Positions 43,448 to 52,257 of a stretch of DNA of 64,000 bases are shown one piece after another. Each line of letters begins with the position of its first letter. Position 1 is the stretch's first letter. A model generated the notes under the pieces. That model was not told the DNA's origin. It ran no database searches and saw only the letters and a program-made list of their open reading frames with translations. The position numbers were made by a program, and so were the translations under genes. The DNA is from Bacteroidales bacterium (GTDB taxonomy: Bacteria > Bacteroidota > Bacteroidia > Bacteroidales > Muribaculaceae), in NCBI GenBank assembly GCA_900766975.1, contig CAAFXO010000001.1, forward strand, positions 3,467-67,466, read 5' to 3'.

Positions 43448-44740
43448 TTATTTTGAAGGCTTGGTTGCGCCGATCGCTCTGAGCCTTTCTGTCATCTTTG
43501 CCTCTTGCGGATTGTCGCAAGGATGCCAGAATTCTATCCCCTCTATTCCGTCGGGTAGGTATTGTTGCTCGACGTAGTGGTTTGCATAATCATGCGCATA
43601 TTTATAATCTTCGTGGTAGCCTAATTCTTTCATCAGTTGGGTGGGGGCATTGCGCAAATGCAGCGGCACCGGCAGGTTGCCGGTCTCGCGTACCTTCTCC
43701 AAGGCGGCATCGATGGCCATGTAGGCACTGTTGCTCTTGGGGGAATTCGCCAAGTAGATGGCACATTCGGAAAGTATTATTCTTCCCTCCGGCCAACCTA
43801 TTTTTGACAATGCGTCGAAAGTGGCATTTGCCAGCAGTAGAGCGTTGGGATTAGCCAGTCCGATATCTTCGGCGGCGAGTATCACCAATCGGCGTGCGAT
43901 AAATTTCGGGTCTTCACCCCCTGCCACCATTCGTGCCAACCAATAGACTGCGGCTTGCGGGTTGCTCCCCCTCACTGACTTGATGAATGCCGAGATGATA
44001 TCATAGTGCATCTCTCCATTGCGGTCGTATGCCGCAGGGTTTTCTTGAAGACTCTCGGTCACCCTCTCGTCGCTGATCACCATCTTCTCCCCTTCGGGGG
44101 TCGACTGTTCGATCAGGTCGAGTATGTTGAGGAATTTCCGTGCATCCCCTCCCGCATAGCGGTAGAGCGCCGTCGTTTCTGCCACCTCCACCTCTCTGCT
44201 CGAGAGGATCTCATCCTTGCTCAGTGCTCGCTCCAAGAGCTGCTTCATCCCTTCGCTATCCAAGGATTTCAACGTATATACCTGTGCACGAGAGAGTAAC
44301 GGCCTGATCACCTCAAACGATGGGTTTTCCGTTGTCGCACCAATCAGCGTCACAACTCCCTTCTCCACAGCCCCCAGAAGCGAGTCTTGTTGCGACTTGT
44401 TGAAGCGATGGATCTCATCGATGAAGAGTATCGGCCGCCCCTTGGTAAAGAGACTTCGGCTGTCGGCCTCGGCACGCTCCAAGGTTTCCCTCACATCCTT
44501 CACCCCCGACGTCACTGCCGACAGGGTGTAGAAGGGGGATTCGGTCCTGTTTGCCACGATCTTCGCCAAGGTGGTCTTCCCAACTCCCGGTGGTCCCCAC
44601 AATATGAAGGAATTGACATGTCCCGCTTCGATCATCTTGCGGATTATGCCGTTCTCTCCCACCAAATGCTCTTGTCCGATATAATCCTCAAGTGTGGTGG
44701 GACGCAACCTCTCTGCCAAGGGTATATTCCTGATATTCAT
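43448..44740 (-). CDS. rarA: Replication-associated recombination protein RarA (MgsA)
   Basis: AAA+ ATPase related to clamp-loader proteins that works at stalled replication forks. Walker A is WGPPGVGKTTLA (48-59), Walker B is ILFIDEIHRFNKSQQD (104-119), sensor 1 is LIGATTENPSF and the arginine finger is in RPLLSRAQV. The C-terminal MgsA tetramerisation domain (DPKFIARRLVILAAEDIGLANP) is intact. Length 430 aa is standard. It follows a HAD phosphatase gene by 27 nt on the same strand. Confidence 0.95.
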   Translation of the reverse strand: MNIRNIPLAERLRPTTLEDYIGQEHLVGENGIIRKMIEAGHVNSFILWGPPGVGKTTLAKIVANRTESPFYTLSAVTSGVKDVRETLERAEADSRSLFTKGRPILFIDEIHRFNKSQQDSLLGAVEKGVVTLIGATTENPSFEVIRPLLSRAQVYTLKSLDSEGMKQLLERALSKDEILSSREVEVAETTALYRYAGGDARKFLNILDLIEQSTPEGEKMVISDERVTESLQENPAAYDRNGEMHYDIISAFIKSVRGSNPQAAVYWLARMVAGGEDPKFIARRLVILAAEDIGLANPNALLLANATFDALSKIGWPEGRIILSECAIYLANSPKSNSAYMAIDAALEKVRETGNLPVPLHLRNAPTQLMKELGYHEDYKYAHDYANHYVEQQYLPDGIEGIEFWHPCDNPQEAKMTERLRAIGATKPSK

Positions 44741-44767
44741 CTCGTTTAGATCAATTTCCGGTTGTTC

Positions 44768-45427
44768 TTATCGTCTCTTAAGTATCTCGATGATTTCGTT
44801 AAGGTCGACCTCTGCCAATGTACCGACTATCCGGTCGCTATAGGGGGCGATGCGTTCCGCCGGAAGGGTGGTAGTGAGCCCCACCACGTATGCTCCCGCC
44901 GATTGTCCCGCCTTGACACCCTGTGCCGAGTCCTCAAACACTACACAGTTCTTCGGCGCCACACCGATCTTCTTCGCCCCGAGCAGATATCCCTCCGGAT
45001 CGGGCTTCGACCGTCTGATATCGTTGGCTGTGATGATATGTATAAAGTGGCTCTCCAAGTCGGGGAGCTCTTCGCGTAGATGCTTCATCTTAAGATTGTT
45101 GCTGCTGGTCACAAGCACGGCATCGATGCCTCGCGCATTGAGCGCACGGAGCATCTCGGCTGCCCCCGGCAGCATCTCATAGCGCATCTGCTGCTCCTGC
45201 TCATTCAGCATATCGATCACTGCCCCATGCAGTGTCTCGGGATAATGGCTCGTCAGGATCTCCGGAAGTGTCTGTCCCTTGATCTTGATGGCGAAATTAT
45301 CCTCTCCGGTGGGGTAGCGCCGGTCGATTTCGCTCCAAATGCGCGTATACTCACGCTCGCTGTCGATCAGCACGCCATCCAAGTCAAACAAGACCCCGAC
45401 CTTGATATTATCTTTACTTTCTGTCAT
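44768..45427 (-). CDS. HAD-superfamily phosphatase (beta-phosphoglucomutase/phosphoglycolate phosphatase-like)
   Basis: 219-aa HAD hydrolase, subfamily IA. Motif I is LFDLDGVLIDSE (nucleophile D15), motif II TSSN, motif III lysine in RRSKPDPEGYL, motif IV FEDSAQGVKAG. A helical cap (about 25-90) is inserted after motif I. It hydrolyses a small phosphate ester, not identifiable from sequence. Upstream partner of rarA. Confidence 0.9.
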   Translation of the reverse strand: MTESKDNIKVGVLFDLDGVLIDSEREYTRIWSEIDRRYPTGEDNFAIKIKGQTLPEILTSHYPETLHGAVIDMLNEQEQQMRYEMLPGAAEMLRALNARGIDAVLVTSSNNLKMKHLREELPDLESHFIHIITANDIRRSKPDPEGYLLGAKKIGVAPKNCVVFEDSAQGVKAGQSAGAYVVGLTTTLPAERIAPYSDRIVGTLAEVDLNEIIEILKRR

Positions 45428-45504
45428 ATCTCTTTCTTTTCAAAATAGAAGCTCCATATCTAAGCTCCATATCTATCTAACGCCAATTATCCCCTAAAAG
45501 TATT

Positions 45505-45550
45505 TAGAGCGCGTTCCTTATGCCCTCTTATGCCCTCTTATGCCCTCTTA
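45505..45550. repeat. Fragment of the palindromic element end plus TATGCCCTCT tandem repeat
   Basis: TTTAGAGCGCGTTCCTTA (element left end, 45503-45520) runs into three copies of TATGCCCTCT (10 bp). Confidence 0.85.
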
Positions 45551-45552
45551 AT

Positions 45553-45583
45553 TTGCTTTTCTCCCAAATTGTTGGTAAATTTG
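45553..45583 (+). promoter_or_regulatory. Bacteroidetes-type promoter of the seven-gene operon
   Basis: TTG (45553-45555), 20-nt spacer, TAAATTTG (45576-45583). The -33 box starts 3 nt after the TATGCCCTCT array. Confidence 0.8.
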
Positions 45584-45624
45584 TAGTTCATTAGCCAAGT
45601 CGGCTTATTTTTACGCCTGATATC

Positions 45625-47205
45625 GTGTTTAAGGATATATCTCTACGCATCTCTCCACGTCTGGCTGCCTCCCCTGCCGATCTGCTTGCCGAGGCTGCCC
45701 GTGTCGCTCGTGTCTCTCCCCGTGAGATCCACGACCTCTGCATCGTGCGCCGTTCGGTCGACGCCCGCAAGCACCCTGTGATGCTTAACTTGTCCTTACG
45801 TCTCGCTTTGGGCGATGACCGCCGGGTGGCTCCCATCATCTCTCCCCTCTCTTTCTCTCCCCTCTCCGTCGATGCGCCGGTCATCATCATCGTCGGTGCC
45901 GGCCCCGCCGGTCTCTTCGCCGCCCTCAAGGCGATTACCCTCGGTTTGCGCCCTATCATCTTCGAACGTGGCCGAGATGTCGACTCCCGTCGTCGCGACT
46001 TGGCGCAGATCTCACGCCAAGGAGTCATCAACCCTGTCTCCAATTATTGCTTCGGCGAGGGTGGTGCAGGTGCTTATAGCGATGGTAAACTCTTCACACG
46101 CAGCAAGAAACGCGGTTCGGTGGAGGAGGTCCTCCAAATTTTTGTGCAGCATGGCGCCGACCCTTCGATCCTGGTTGATGCCCATCCTCATATCGGCAGT
46201 GATCGCCTCCCGCATATCATCAAGAATATCCGCCATACCATCATCTCTTGTGGCGGCGAAGTGCATTTCGAAGCACATGTCGACGACCTGATCATCCAAG
46301 ATGGCAAAGCCATAGGTGTCACCGTAGCCGGCACTCCTCATTATGCTGACGCTCTCATCCTCGCCACAGGCCATTCCGCCCACGATACCTTCCGCACCCT
46401 CCATCAGCGTGGTGTCGCTCTAAGCGCCAAGGGTATCGCCGTCGGTGTGCGACTTGAGCACCCGCAGCATCTCATCGACTGCATCCAGTATCACAATAAG
46501 GCGGGTCGTGGCGATTATCTCCCCGCCGCCGAGTATGCTTTCGTTACCCAAGCCGACGGACGTGGAGTATATTCCTTCTGTATGTGTCCCGGAGGGGTGG
46601 TGGTGCCCGCTGCTGCCGCCGATGGTGAACTCGTGGTCAATGGAATGTCGGCATCGGCTCGTGCCGGACGTTTCGCCAATTCCGGTATGGTGGTCGAGAT
46701 ACGCCCCGGCGATTTCCCCGAGTTTGCCGACATGGGTCCCCTCGAGATGCTCGCTCTCCAGGAGTGGCTCGAACACCGTTTCTTCGATGCGGCAGACCAT
46801 ACGATTGTTGCCCCGGCTCAACGTATGCTCGATTTCGTAGAGGGTAGATTATCCTCCACCCTCCCTGCCACATCTTACGCCCCAGGCATCCGCTCCGCCG
46901 ATTTCAATACTCTCCTTCCCTCTTTCATCGCCTCTCGCCTCGCCGCCGGATTCCGCGAGTTCGGCAGAAAGGCTCGTGGTTTCCTCACCAACGATGCCTC
47001 CTTGATCGGCCTCGAGTCGCGCACATCCTCTCCCATACGTGTCGACCGCGACAATGTCTCTCTCTGCTCGTGCAATATCGCACACCTTTTCCCCGCAGGC
47101 GAAGGCGCCGGATACGCCGGTGGTATCGTCTCTGCCGCCATCGACGGTATGCGCTGCGCTCATGCCGCCCAATTAACTCTAACATCTAACCCTAACCAAG
47201 GATAA
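45625..47205 (+). CDS. FAD-dependent oxidoreductase (COG2509-type)
   Basis: 526 aa with a GTG start at 45625. After an ~85-residue N-terminal extension, the Rossmann motif VIIIVGAGPAGLFAALKA binds FAD. Conserved features of this group follow: NYCFGEGGAGAYSDGKLFTR, DALILATGHSAHDT and FSFCMCPGG-type FCMCPGGVVVPAAA. C-terminal LFPAGEGAGYAGGIVSAAIDG closes the FAD site. Called an uncharacterised FAD-dependent dehydrogenase; substrate unknown. Stop and tsaB start overlap (TAATG). Confidence 0.88.
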   Translation: MFKDISLRISPRLAASPADLLAEAARVARVSPREIHDLCIVRRSVDARKHPVMLNLSLRLALGDDRRVAPIISPLSFSPLSVDAPVIIIVGAGPAGLFAALKAITLGLRPIIFERGRDVDSRRRDLAQISRQGVINPVSNYCFGEGGAGAYSDGKLFTRSKKRGSVEEVLQIFVQHGADPSILVDAHPHIGSDRLPHIIKNIRHTIISCGGEVHFEAHVDDLIIQDGKAIGVTVAGTPHYADALILATGHSAHDTFRTLHQRGVALSAKGIAVGVRLEHPQHLIDCIQYHNKAGRGDYLPAAEYAFVTQADGRGVYSFCMCPGGVVVPAAAADGELVVNGMSASARAGRFANSGMVVEIRPGDFPEFADMGPLEMLALQEWLEHRFFDAADHTIVAPAQRMLDFVEGRLSSTLPATSYAPGIRSADFNTLLPSFIASRLAAGFREFGRKARGFLTNDASLIGLESRTSSPIRVDRDNVSLCSCNIAHLFPAGEGAGYAGGIVSAAIDGMRCAHAAQLTLTSNPNQG

Positions 47206-47906
47206 TGACAATACTTAATATAGAAACTTCAGGCAAGATCTGCTCCGTGGCGATCACCATCGATGGTCAGCTCGAGATGCAACTCGACGACTCCGAGGGT
47301 ATGCAGCATGCCAATAAATTGGCTCCCTTCGTCGACCGCTGCATGCAGGAGCTGACACGCCGCGAGATCCCTCTCGATGCTGTGGCTGTCAGCATCGGCC
47401 CCGGTAGTTACACCGGACTTCGCATAGGCCTCTCTCTCGCCAAGGGGCTCGCTTTCAGCCTCGGCATCCCTCTGATCGGTGTCGATACACTCAAAATACT
47501 CGCCGTTAAGGCTATGTTCCGTTCGATGGACTGGACTGCCGAGGAGATCCTCGTCCCTATGATCGACGCCCGTCGTATGGAGGTGTTTACTGCCCCATAC
47601 GATTTCTCGCTTCGTCCACTCGCCGAGCCGGGACCTATGATCCTCGATGCCGATTCTTTCCGAGACCTCCTCGACTCCGGACGTCATCTCTATTTCTTCG
47701 GCGATGGCGCTGAGAAGGCTAAGGAGGTTATATCTCACCCCAACGCTCATTGGATCGACGGTCTACTCCCTCAAGCCAAGGATATGCTCGCTCTCTCCGA
47801 ACTCGCTTTCCGTCGCCAAGAGTTCATCGACATCGCATACTCCACTCCTCAATATCTTAAAGCTTATCAGACCACTAAGCCCAAAAATTCGGTGCTCGGT
47901 CGCTAA
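47205..47906 (+). CDS. tsaB: tRNA threonylcarbamoyladenosine biosynthesis protein TsaB
   Basis: Scaffold partner of TsaD in making the t6A modification at tRNA position 37. ASKHA-fold N-terminus ILNIETSGKICSVAI, then the TsaB signature SIGPGSYTGLRIGLSLAKGLA and IPLIGVDTLKILA. VPMIDARRMEVFTAPYD is also typical. 233 aa is the normal size. It starts on the stop of the FAD gene. Confidence 0.94.
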   Translation: MTILNIETSGKICSVAITIDGQLEMQLDDSEGMQHANKLAPFVDRCMQELTRREIPLDAVAVSIGPGSYTGLRIGLSLAKGLAFSLGIPLIGVDTLKILAVKAMFRSMDWTAEEILVPMIDARRMEVFTAPYDFSLRPLAEPGPMILDADSFRDLLDSGRHLYFFGDGAEKAKEVISHPNAHWIDGLLPQAKDMLALSELAFRRQEFIDIAYSTPQYLKAYQTTKPKNSVLGR

Positions 47907-47923
47907 CCCCAACCATATAGATT

Positions 47924-48520
47924 ATGCTTCCTTATAACACTGATATGGAACCGGTGCTTCTGCCGGAGTTCGGACGCAATATCCAGCGTCTCGTAGATTA
48001 TTGTGTCACCATCCCCGACCGCGAGGAGCGTACTGCATGCGCTTACGCCATCGCCGACACCATGGCGGGGCTTTTCCCCGATCTCGTCGGCGTGAACCAA
48101 GACTATTCCAAGATCTGGGACCAAATCAACATCATGTCGCGTTTCGAACTCGACATCGATTTCCCCTGCGAGGTGATCACCGCCGAGAAGATGAACCCTA
48201 CCCCCAACCCTCTCCCTTACGGATCTTCTTCTATCCGATTCCGCCATTATGGCAAGAATATCGAGAAGATGATCGCTGTCGTGGCTGACCTCGAAGATGG
48301 CGAAGAGAAGGATCTCCTTATCTCCATGATAGCCCACCACATGAAGAAACTCATGATGCAACATAACAAGGAGGGTGTCGATGACGCCAAGATCCTCCGA
48401 GATCTCGCTCTCTATTCCGACGGCAAGATCCAACTTGACCCCGACACCTACCTCCTCCACGAGTTCAAAGAGATCCCGCAACCCACGCAGTCGCGTAGCA
48501 AAAAGAAAAAAAGAAAATGA
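47924..48520 (+). CDS. DUF4290 protein
   Basis: 198-aa protein of a family restricted to Bacteroidetes: MLPYNTDMEPVLLPEFGRNI, MNIMSRF-like INIMSRFELDIDFP and the conserved YGSSSIRFRHYGKNIEKMI. The end is strongly basic (SRSKKKKRK). Function unknown; the family usually sits next to murA, as here, with the last 4 bases overlapping its start. Confidence 0.88.
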   Translation: MLPYNTDMEPVLLPEFGRNIQRLVDYCVTIPDREERTACAYAIADTMAGLFPDLVGVNQDYSKIWDQINIMSRFELDIDFPCEVITAEKMNPTPNPLPYGSSSIRFRHYGKNIEKMIAVVADLEDGEEKDLLISMIAHHMKKLMMQHNKEGVDDAKILRDLALYSDGKIQLDPDTYLLHEFKEIPQPTQSRSKKKKRK

Positions 48521-49830
48521 GCAGCTTTATTGTCGAGGGTGGTCACCCCCTAAGTGGCGAAATTCGTATCAAGGGAGCCAAAAATGAGGCTCTCGAAGTA
48601 ATCTGTGCTGTGCTCCTCACCCCCGAGAAGGTGGTTATCTCCAACCTCCCTCAGATCTCCGACGTGCGGAATCTTATCTCGCTACTCGCTGATATGGGTG
48701 TGAAAGTGAACTATCTTTCGCCATCCGAGGTGGAGTTCCAGGCTGACTGTGTCGACCTCTCTTATATCCTGAGCGAGGAGTATCGCCGCAAGTCTGCCGC
48801 TTTGCGCGGATCGGTGATGGTGATGGGTCCTCTGTTGGCGCGCTTCGGCAAGGCTCTTATGCCTCGTCCCGGTGGCGACAAGATCGGCCGTCGCCGTCTC
48901 GACACCCATTTCATCGGTTTTCAGAACCTCGGGGCTACTTTCTCTTACGCCTCCGATTCTCACACCTACACCATCTCGGCTCCCGCCGAGGGGCTCAAGG
49001 GGTGCTATATGCTCCTCGATGAGGCTTCTGTCACCGGCACCGCCAATATCGTCATGGCGGCCGTTTTGGCGCGTGGTGTCACCACCATTTATAATGCCGC
49101 ATGCGAACCCTACATCCAGCAGCTCTGCCGCATGCTCGTGCGCATGGGCGCAAAGATCGATGGTATCGGATCAAATCTCCTCACCATCACCGGCGTCGAT
49201 TCCCTTGGAGGTACTCACCATACTCTCCTCCCCGACATGATCGAAGTCGGCAGCTTTATCGGTATGGCTGCCATGACCGGATCAAACCTCCTCCTCAAGG
49301 ATGTAGGCATCAACGACCTCGGCATGCTCCCCTCCGCTTTCCAACGCATCGGAATTAACCTCGACATCGAGGGCAATGACATTCGCATCAATCAGAAGGA
49401 GATATATCAGATTGAGGAGTTTATCGATGGCTCAATCATGACCATCGCCGACGCCCCTTGGCCGGGACTCTCACCCGACCTCCTCAGCATCTTCCTCGTA
49501 GTCGCCACCCAAGCCAAGGGATCGCTCATCATCCATCAGAAGATGTTCGAAAGTCGTCTCTTCTTCGTCGATAAGTTGCTCGACATGGGGGCAAGGGTAG
49601 TGCTCTGCGATCCCCACCGCGCTGTCGTGATCGGGGCCGGCAAGTTCAACGCTCTCCGCGCCACCGACATGGTGTCGCCCGATATCCGTGCCGGTATCGC
49701 CATGCTCATCGCTGCTCTCGGAGCAAAAGGTACCAGCCGCATACAAAACATCAACCAGATCGACCGCGGGTACGAAGATATCGAAGGCCGCCTCAACAAT
49801 CTCGGCGCCAAAATACTTAGAGTAGACTGA
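48517..49830 (+). CDS. murA: UDP-N-acetylglucosamine 1-carboxyvinyltransferase MurA, Asp-type active loop
   Basis: First committed enzyme of peptidoglycan synthesis, transferring enolpyruvate from PEP to UDP-GlcNAc. GGHPLSGEIRIKGAKNEAL carries the catalytic Lys/Asn. The flexible loop reads PRPGGDKIGRRRLDTH, with Asp121 where E. coli has Cys115. Known Cys-to-Asp replacements make MurA insensitive to fosfomycin, so intrinsic resistance is expected. EASVTGTANIVMAAVLA and the C-terminal ATDMVSPDIRAGIAML are normal. 437 aa. In the operon between DUF4290 and rimM. Confidence 0.95.
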   Translation: MSSFIVEGGHPLSGEIRIKGAKNEALEVICAVLLTPEKVVISNLPQISDVRNLISLLADMGVKVNYLSPSEVEFQADCVDLSYILSEEYRRKSAALRGSVMVMGPLLARFGKALMPRPGGDKIGRRRLDTHFIGFQNLGATFSYASDSHTYTISAPAEGLKGCYMLLDEASVTGTANIVMAAVLARGVTTIYNAACEPYIQQLCRMLVRMGAKIDGIGSNLLTITGVDSLGGTHHTLLPDMIEVGSFIGMAAMTGSNLLLKDVGINDLGMLPSAFQRIGINLDIEGNDIRINQKEIYQIEEFIDGSIMTIADAPWPGLSPDLLSIFLVVATQAKGSLIIHQKMFESRLFFVDKLLDMGARVVLCDPHRAVVIGAGKFNALRATDMVSPDIRAGIAMLIAALGAKGTSRIQNINQIDRGYEDIEGRLNNLGAKILRVD

Positions 49831-49875
49831 TCTATCCCTTTTTAGACAATATTTATTGCCCCATAAGTCCCATTT

Positions 49876-50409
49876 ATGATAAAACGTGAAGATATAATAG
49901 AAATAGGGGAGTTCATCAAAACTCACGGCATCTTGGGAGAATTGACTGCGCTCCTCGATGTCGACGAAGATTTTGTCAGAGATGGCTGCCCATTTATCGT
50001 CGATATAGATGGAATTTTCGTTCCGTTCTTCGCCGACTCTACGCGGCCCAGATCGGCTCACTCTTCCCTCATCCATTTACAGGGTGTTAAAACCGATGTC
50101 GACGCCAAGCAATTCGTCGGCAAAACCATATACGCCCGTCGTAGCGACCTCCTCAAGTATTGGGATGAGGAGGAGATCGAGGAACAAGACGACCTCGTCG
50201 GTTATTCCATAGTAGATACCAAACTCGGTTCGATCGGTGAAATCGTCAATATCGACGACTCCACTGCCAATGTCCTCTTCTTGGTTAAAGCTCCTTCGGG
50301 CGAGACCATTTACATCCCGGCTGTCGATGAGTTCGTCGTCGACATCGATGCCGAAAACCGCATCATCACCCTCAATCTCCCCGACGGCCTGGTCGATTTA
50401 AACGATTGA
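49876..50409 (+). CDS. rimM: Ribosome maturation factor RimM
   Basis: Assembly factor binding ribosomal protein S19 during 30S maturation. The N-terminal barrel starts EIGEFIKTHGILGELTA, and the PRC-barrel half is VGYSIVDTKLGSIGEIVNID ... IYIPAVDEFVVDIDAENR. 177 aa, usual size. Gap of 45 nt after murA. Confidence 0.92.
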   Translation: MIKREDIIEIGEFIKTHGILGELTALLDVDEDFVRDGCPFIVDIDGIFVPFFADSTRPRSAHSSLIHLQGVKTDVDAKQFVGKTIYARRSDLLKYWDEEEIEEQDDLVGYSIVDTKLGSIGEIVNIDDSTANVLFLVKAPSGETIYIPAVDEFVVDIDAENRIITLNLPDGLVDLND

Positions 50410-50431
50410 TATATTTTAATGTCTAATTAGT

Positions 50432-50749
50432 ATGAGTGAGTTTCAACCTTTCGACGAGCAGGATGCTATAGAATTCATCCGCGCCATGATACCTCGTGAC
50501 ATCGCCATCCGCATCGATGACGATGATATCCTGTTTGTGATCGACCATGTCTGGGACTGGTATGAACAGCATGGACTCCTTGATATCTCACTCGATGACG
50601 CCGACGACCCGGAAGTCGACCCCGACGCTATCGTCGAGTTCGTCCAAAAATTTGTGGCTCGACGTCGCAATCTCTCCATTACCCAGGAGGATGTCAAACC
50701 TATTGTTTTAGCCCAACTCGATTATGAACGCTCTCTCGAAGATTTTTAA
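50432..50749 (+). CDS. Small acidic hypothetical protein
   Basis: 105 aa, very acidic (DDADDPEVDPDAIVEFV), predicted mainly helical. No named family recognised, but its place between rimM and an OmpA-like gene, and overlap with the latter's start by 26 nt, argue for a real conserved gene. No signal peptide, so cytoplasmic. Confidence 0.8.
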   Translation: MSEFQPFDEQDAIEFIRAMIPRDIAIRIDDDDILFVIDHVWDWYEQHGLLDISLDDADDPEVDPDAIVEFVQKFVARRRNLSITQEDVKPIVLAQLDYERSLEDF

Positions 50750-51479
50750 ATTATATATTCCCCTCTCCCTCGCCGTGATTTGCGCCGCTAATGCCGACGC
50801 CCAACACCGCGTCACCTACAAAGTCGAGGGTGGCAAAGTGCTTAGTTCCGAACAAGCCCCAGAGCAGACAGAATCCCCGGCTGCCGACAATACCACCAAG
50901 GCTGCCGCTGAAGGTGTCGACCTCGACGAACTCGAGTTCATCGAGATGGTCAACTCCGTTTCTCTCGATGAGAAGTCGGCTGCCTTGATCCGCAAATTCC
51001 AAGAAAAGGAGGGGAGAAATCGTCTCTACAACACCGTCTACAATGCCAAAAACAATTGCATGGTAGAGACCTACCGCAATAAGGAAGTGCTCCTGATCAC
51101 CATCCCCGCTTCGCAGCTCTTTGCACCCAACGACACCATCCTTCGTAGCGACGCTACTAAATTCTTGGCGCCTATCAAGCGCTATCTGAAGGATCCCGAT
51201 ATGTATAGAGTCCTGATGGTGATGCACACCGACAACACCGGTTCGCAGGCATATCGCGACCACATCACCGAGGCCCGCATCGGCGCCATCGCCGACTGGT
51301 ATGAATCGCAAAATGACTGCGACACATCCTTCCTATTCCCCTACGCCTTCGGCGACGATATGCCCCTCAAAGAAAACAACACCATGGCCAATCGCCACGC
51401 CAACCGCCGCCTCGAGATATACCTCGTCCCCGGCAAAAAAATGCTATCCCAAGCCAAAAAAGGCCGCATCGTCTTCTGA
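50724..51479 (+). CDS. OmpA-like domain protein, exported
   Basis: 251 aa. Signal peptide ending near ANADAQ, then a ~90-residue region without recognised domain. The C-terminal OmpA-like peptidoglycan-binding fold runs from about 125 (LLITIPASQLFAPNDTILRS) through VMHTDNTGSQAYRDHITEARIG to NRHANRRLEIYLVPG. The usual Asp/Arg that hold diaminopimelate are in HTDNTGS and NRR. It would tether to the cell wall in the periplasm. Last gene of the operon, followed by a terminator. Confidence 0.87.
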   Translation: MNALSKIFKLYIPLSLAVICAANADAQHRVTYKVEGGKVLSSEQAPEQTESPAADNTTKAAAEGVDLDELEFIEMVNSVSLDEKSAALIRKFQEKEGRNRLYNTVYNAKNNCMVETYRNKEVLLITIPASQLFAPNDTILRSDATKFLAPIKRYLKDPDMYRVLMVMHTDNTGSQAYRDHITEARIGAIADWYESQNDCDTSFLFPYAFGDDMPLKENNTMANRHANRRLEIYLVPGKKMLSQAKKGRIVF

Positions 51480-51500
51480 AAAAACTCCCTCCCATATACC

Positions 51501-51538
51501 CAAGAGCCCCAAAGCATTGCTTCAGGGCTCTTGTTAAT
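51501..51538 (+). terminator. Terminator of the murA-containing operon
   Basis: CAAGAGCCC ... GGGCTCTTG (9 bp) with a weak T-rich tail. Confidence 0.7.
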
Positions 51539-51630
51539 TCCGTCGAGGCAGTCTATCTCGGCAAAACCTTATGCCTTTAAACATATAGTTTTCGGCATAT
51601 TAGTTAAAAAATATTTCCTAAATTTGCAGT

Positions 51631-51690
51631 TAGAGCGCGTTCCTTAAATTTTTGGGGCCGTAGGGGTCGTAGCCTTGATGATTTTGAATT
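51631..51690. mobile_element. Left half of the palindromic MITE-like element
   Basis: TAGAGCGCGTTCCTTAAATT ... GGGGTCGTAGCCTTGATGATTTTG matches the first ~60 bp of the full copies and then stops. It marks the boundary of the AT-rich accessory island. Confidence 0.85.
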
Positions 51691-51724
51691 AATTTGCTTC
51701 CTCATAATTAAGTAATTCTTCAAT

Positions 51725-52003
51725 ATGACTAAAAAACAAGCTATAAAACTTTTTGAAGAAAAAAAAATTCGCTCTGTATGGGACGATGAACAAGAGAAAT
51801 GGTATTTCTCCATTGTTGATGTTGTATCTATTTTGACAGATAGTGTCAACCCTCAATCATATTGGCGTAAGCTTAAACAAAGACTTATTGAAGAGGGAAA
51901 TGAAACCGTGACAAATTGTCACGCCTTGACTTCTCGCATTGGATATCTCCTCGCACCATTCCGGCAATTGCAGTCGGAAACGAAGTTAAAGAGATATTTG
52001 TAG
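51725..52003 (+). pseudogene. BRO-N domain remnant
   Basis: A frame of 92 codons whose first ~65 residues (IRSVWDDEQEKWYFSIVDVV ... NPQSYWRKLKQRLIEEG) are a BRO-N domain clearly paralogous to the N-terminus of the Fic protein 250 bp downstream. After TVTNCH it runs into DNA that in another frame encodes a DUF4391-like C-terminus (next entry). BRO-N domains occur in phage antirepressors and DNA-binding proteins. Reads as the N-terminal stump of a gene fused by deletion to another gene's 3' part. Confidence 0.65.
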
Positions 52004-52251
52004 TTGATGTCGCGCTGAAACGTCGCAATTATGATATTAAAAATATCACATTGCTCGCCAAGTCAATTCCGCAACGAATCATACTTGCTTTGCGTTGGGA
52101 AAATGAAGTCCAGTTTGCCGCCTATCACAATAAGCTATTCGTGATGCGTGATGCCAGTGCCGCCAACGACAACGTCCTCGACAACGTCCTCGACAACTTC
52201 GACCAACTCTTTGCCAACTACTCCCCCGACACCACTTGCAAAATACTGTAA
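51916..52251 (+). pseudogene. DUF4391-like C-terminal fragment
   Basis: In frame +2 relative to the BRO-N stump, residues from about 17 on (IPAIAVGNEVKEIFVVDVAL ... NITLLAKSIPQRIILALRW) look like the C-terminal half of DUF4391 proteins, which usually accompany helicase or restriction-type genes. No proper start is present. The tail has a small in-frame duplication (DNVLDNVLDNF). Confidence 0.55.
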
Positions 52252-52257
52252 CGATTT

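Noticed and set aside
45517..45550. TATGCCCTCT triplicate as a regulator binding array
   Set aside because: It adjoins a decayed element end, and simple slippage explains it; no matching sites are seen near other promoters.
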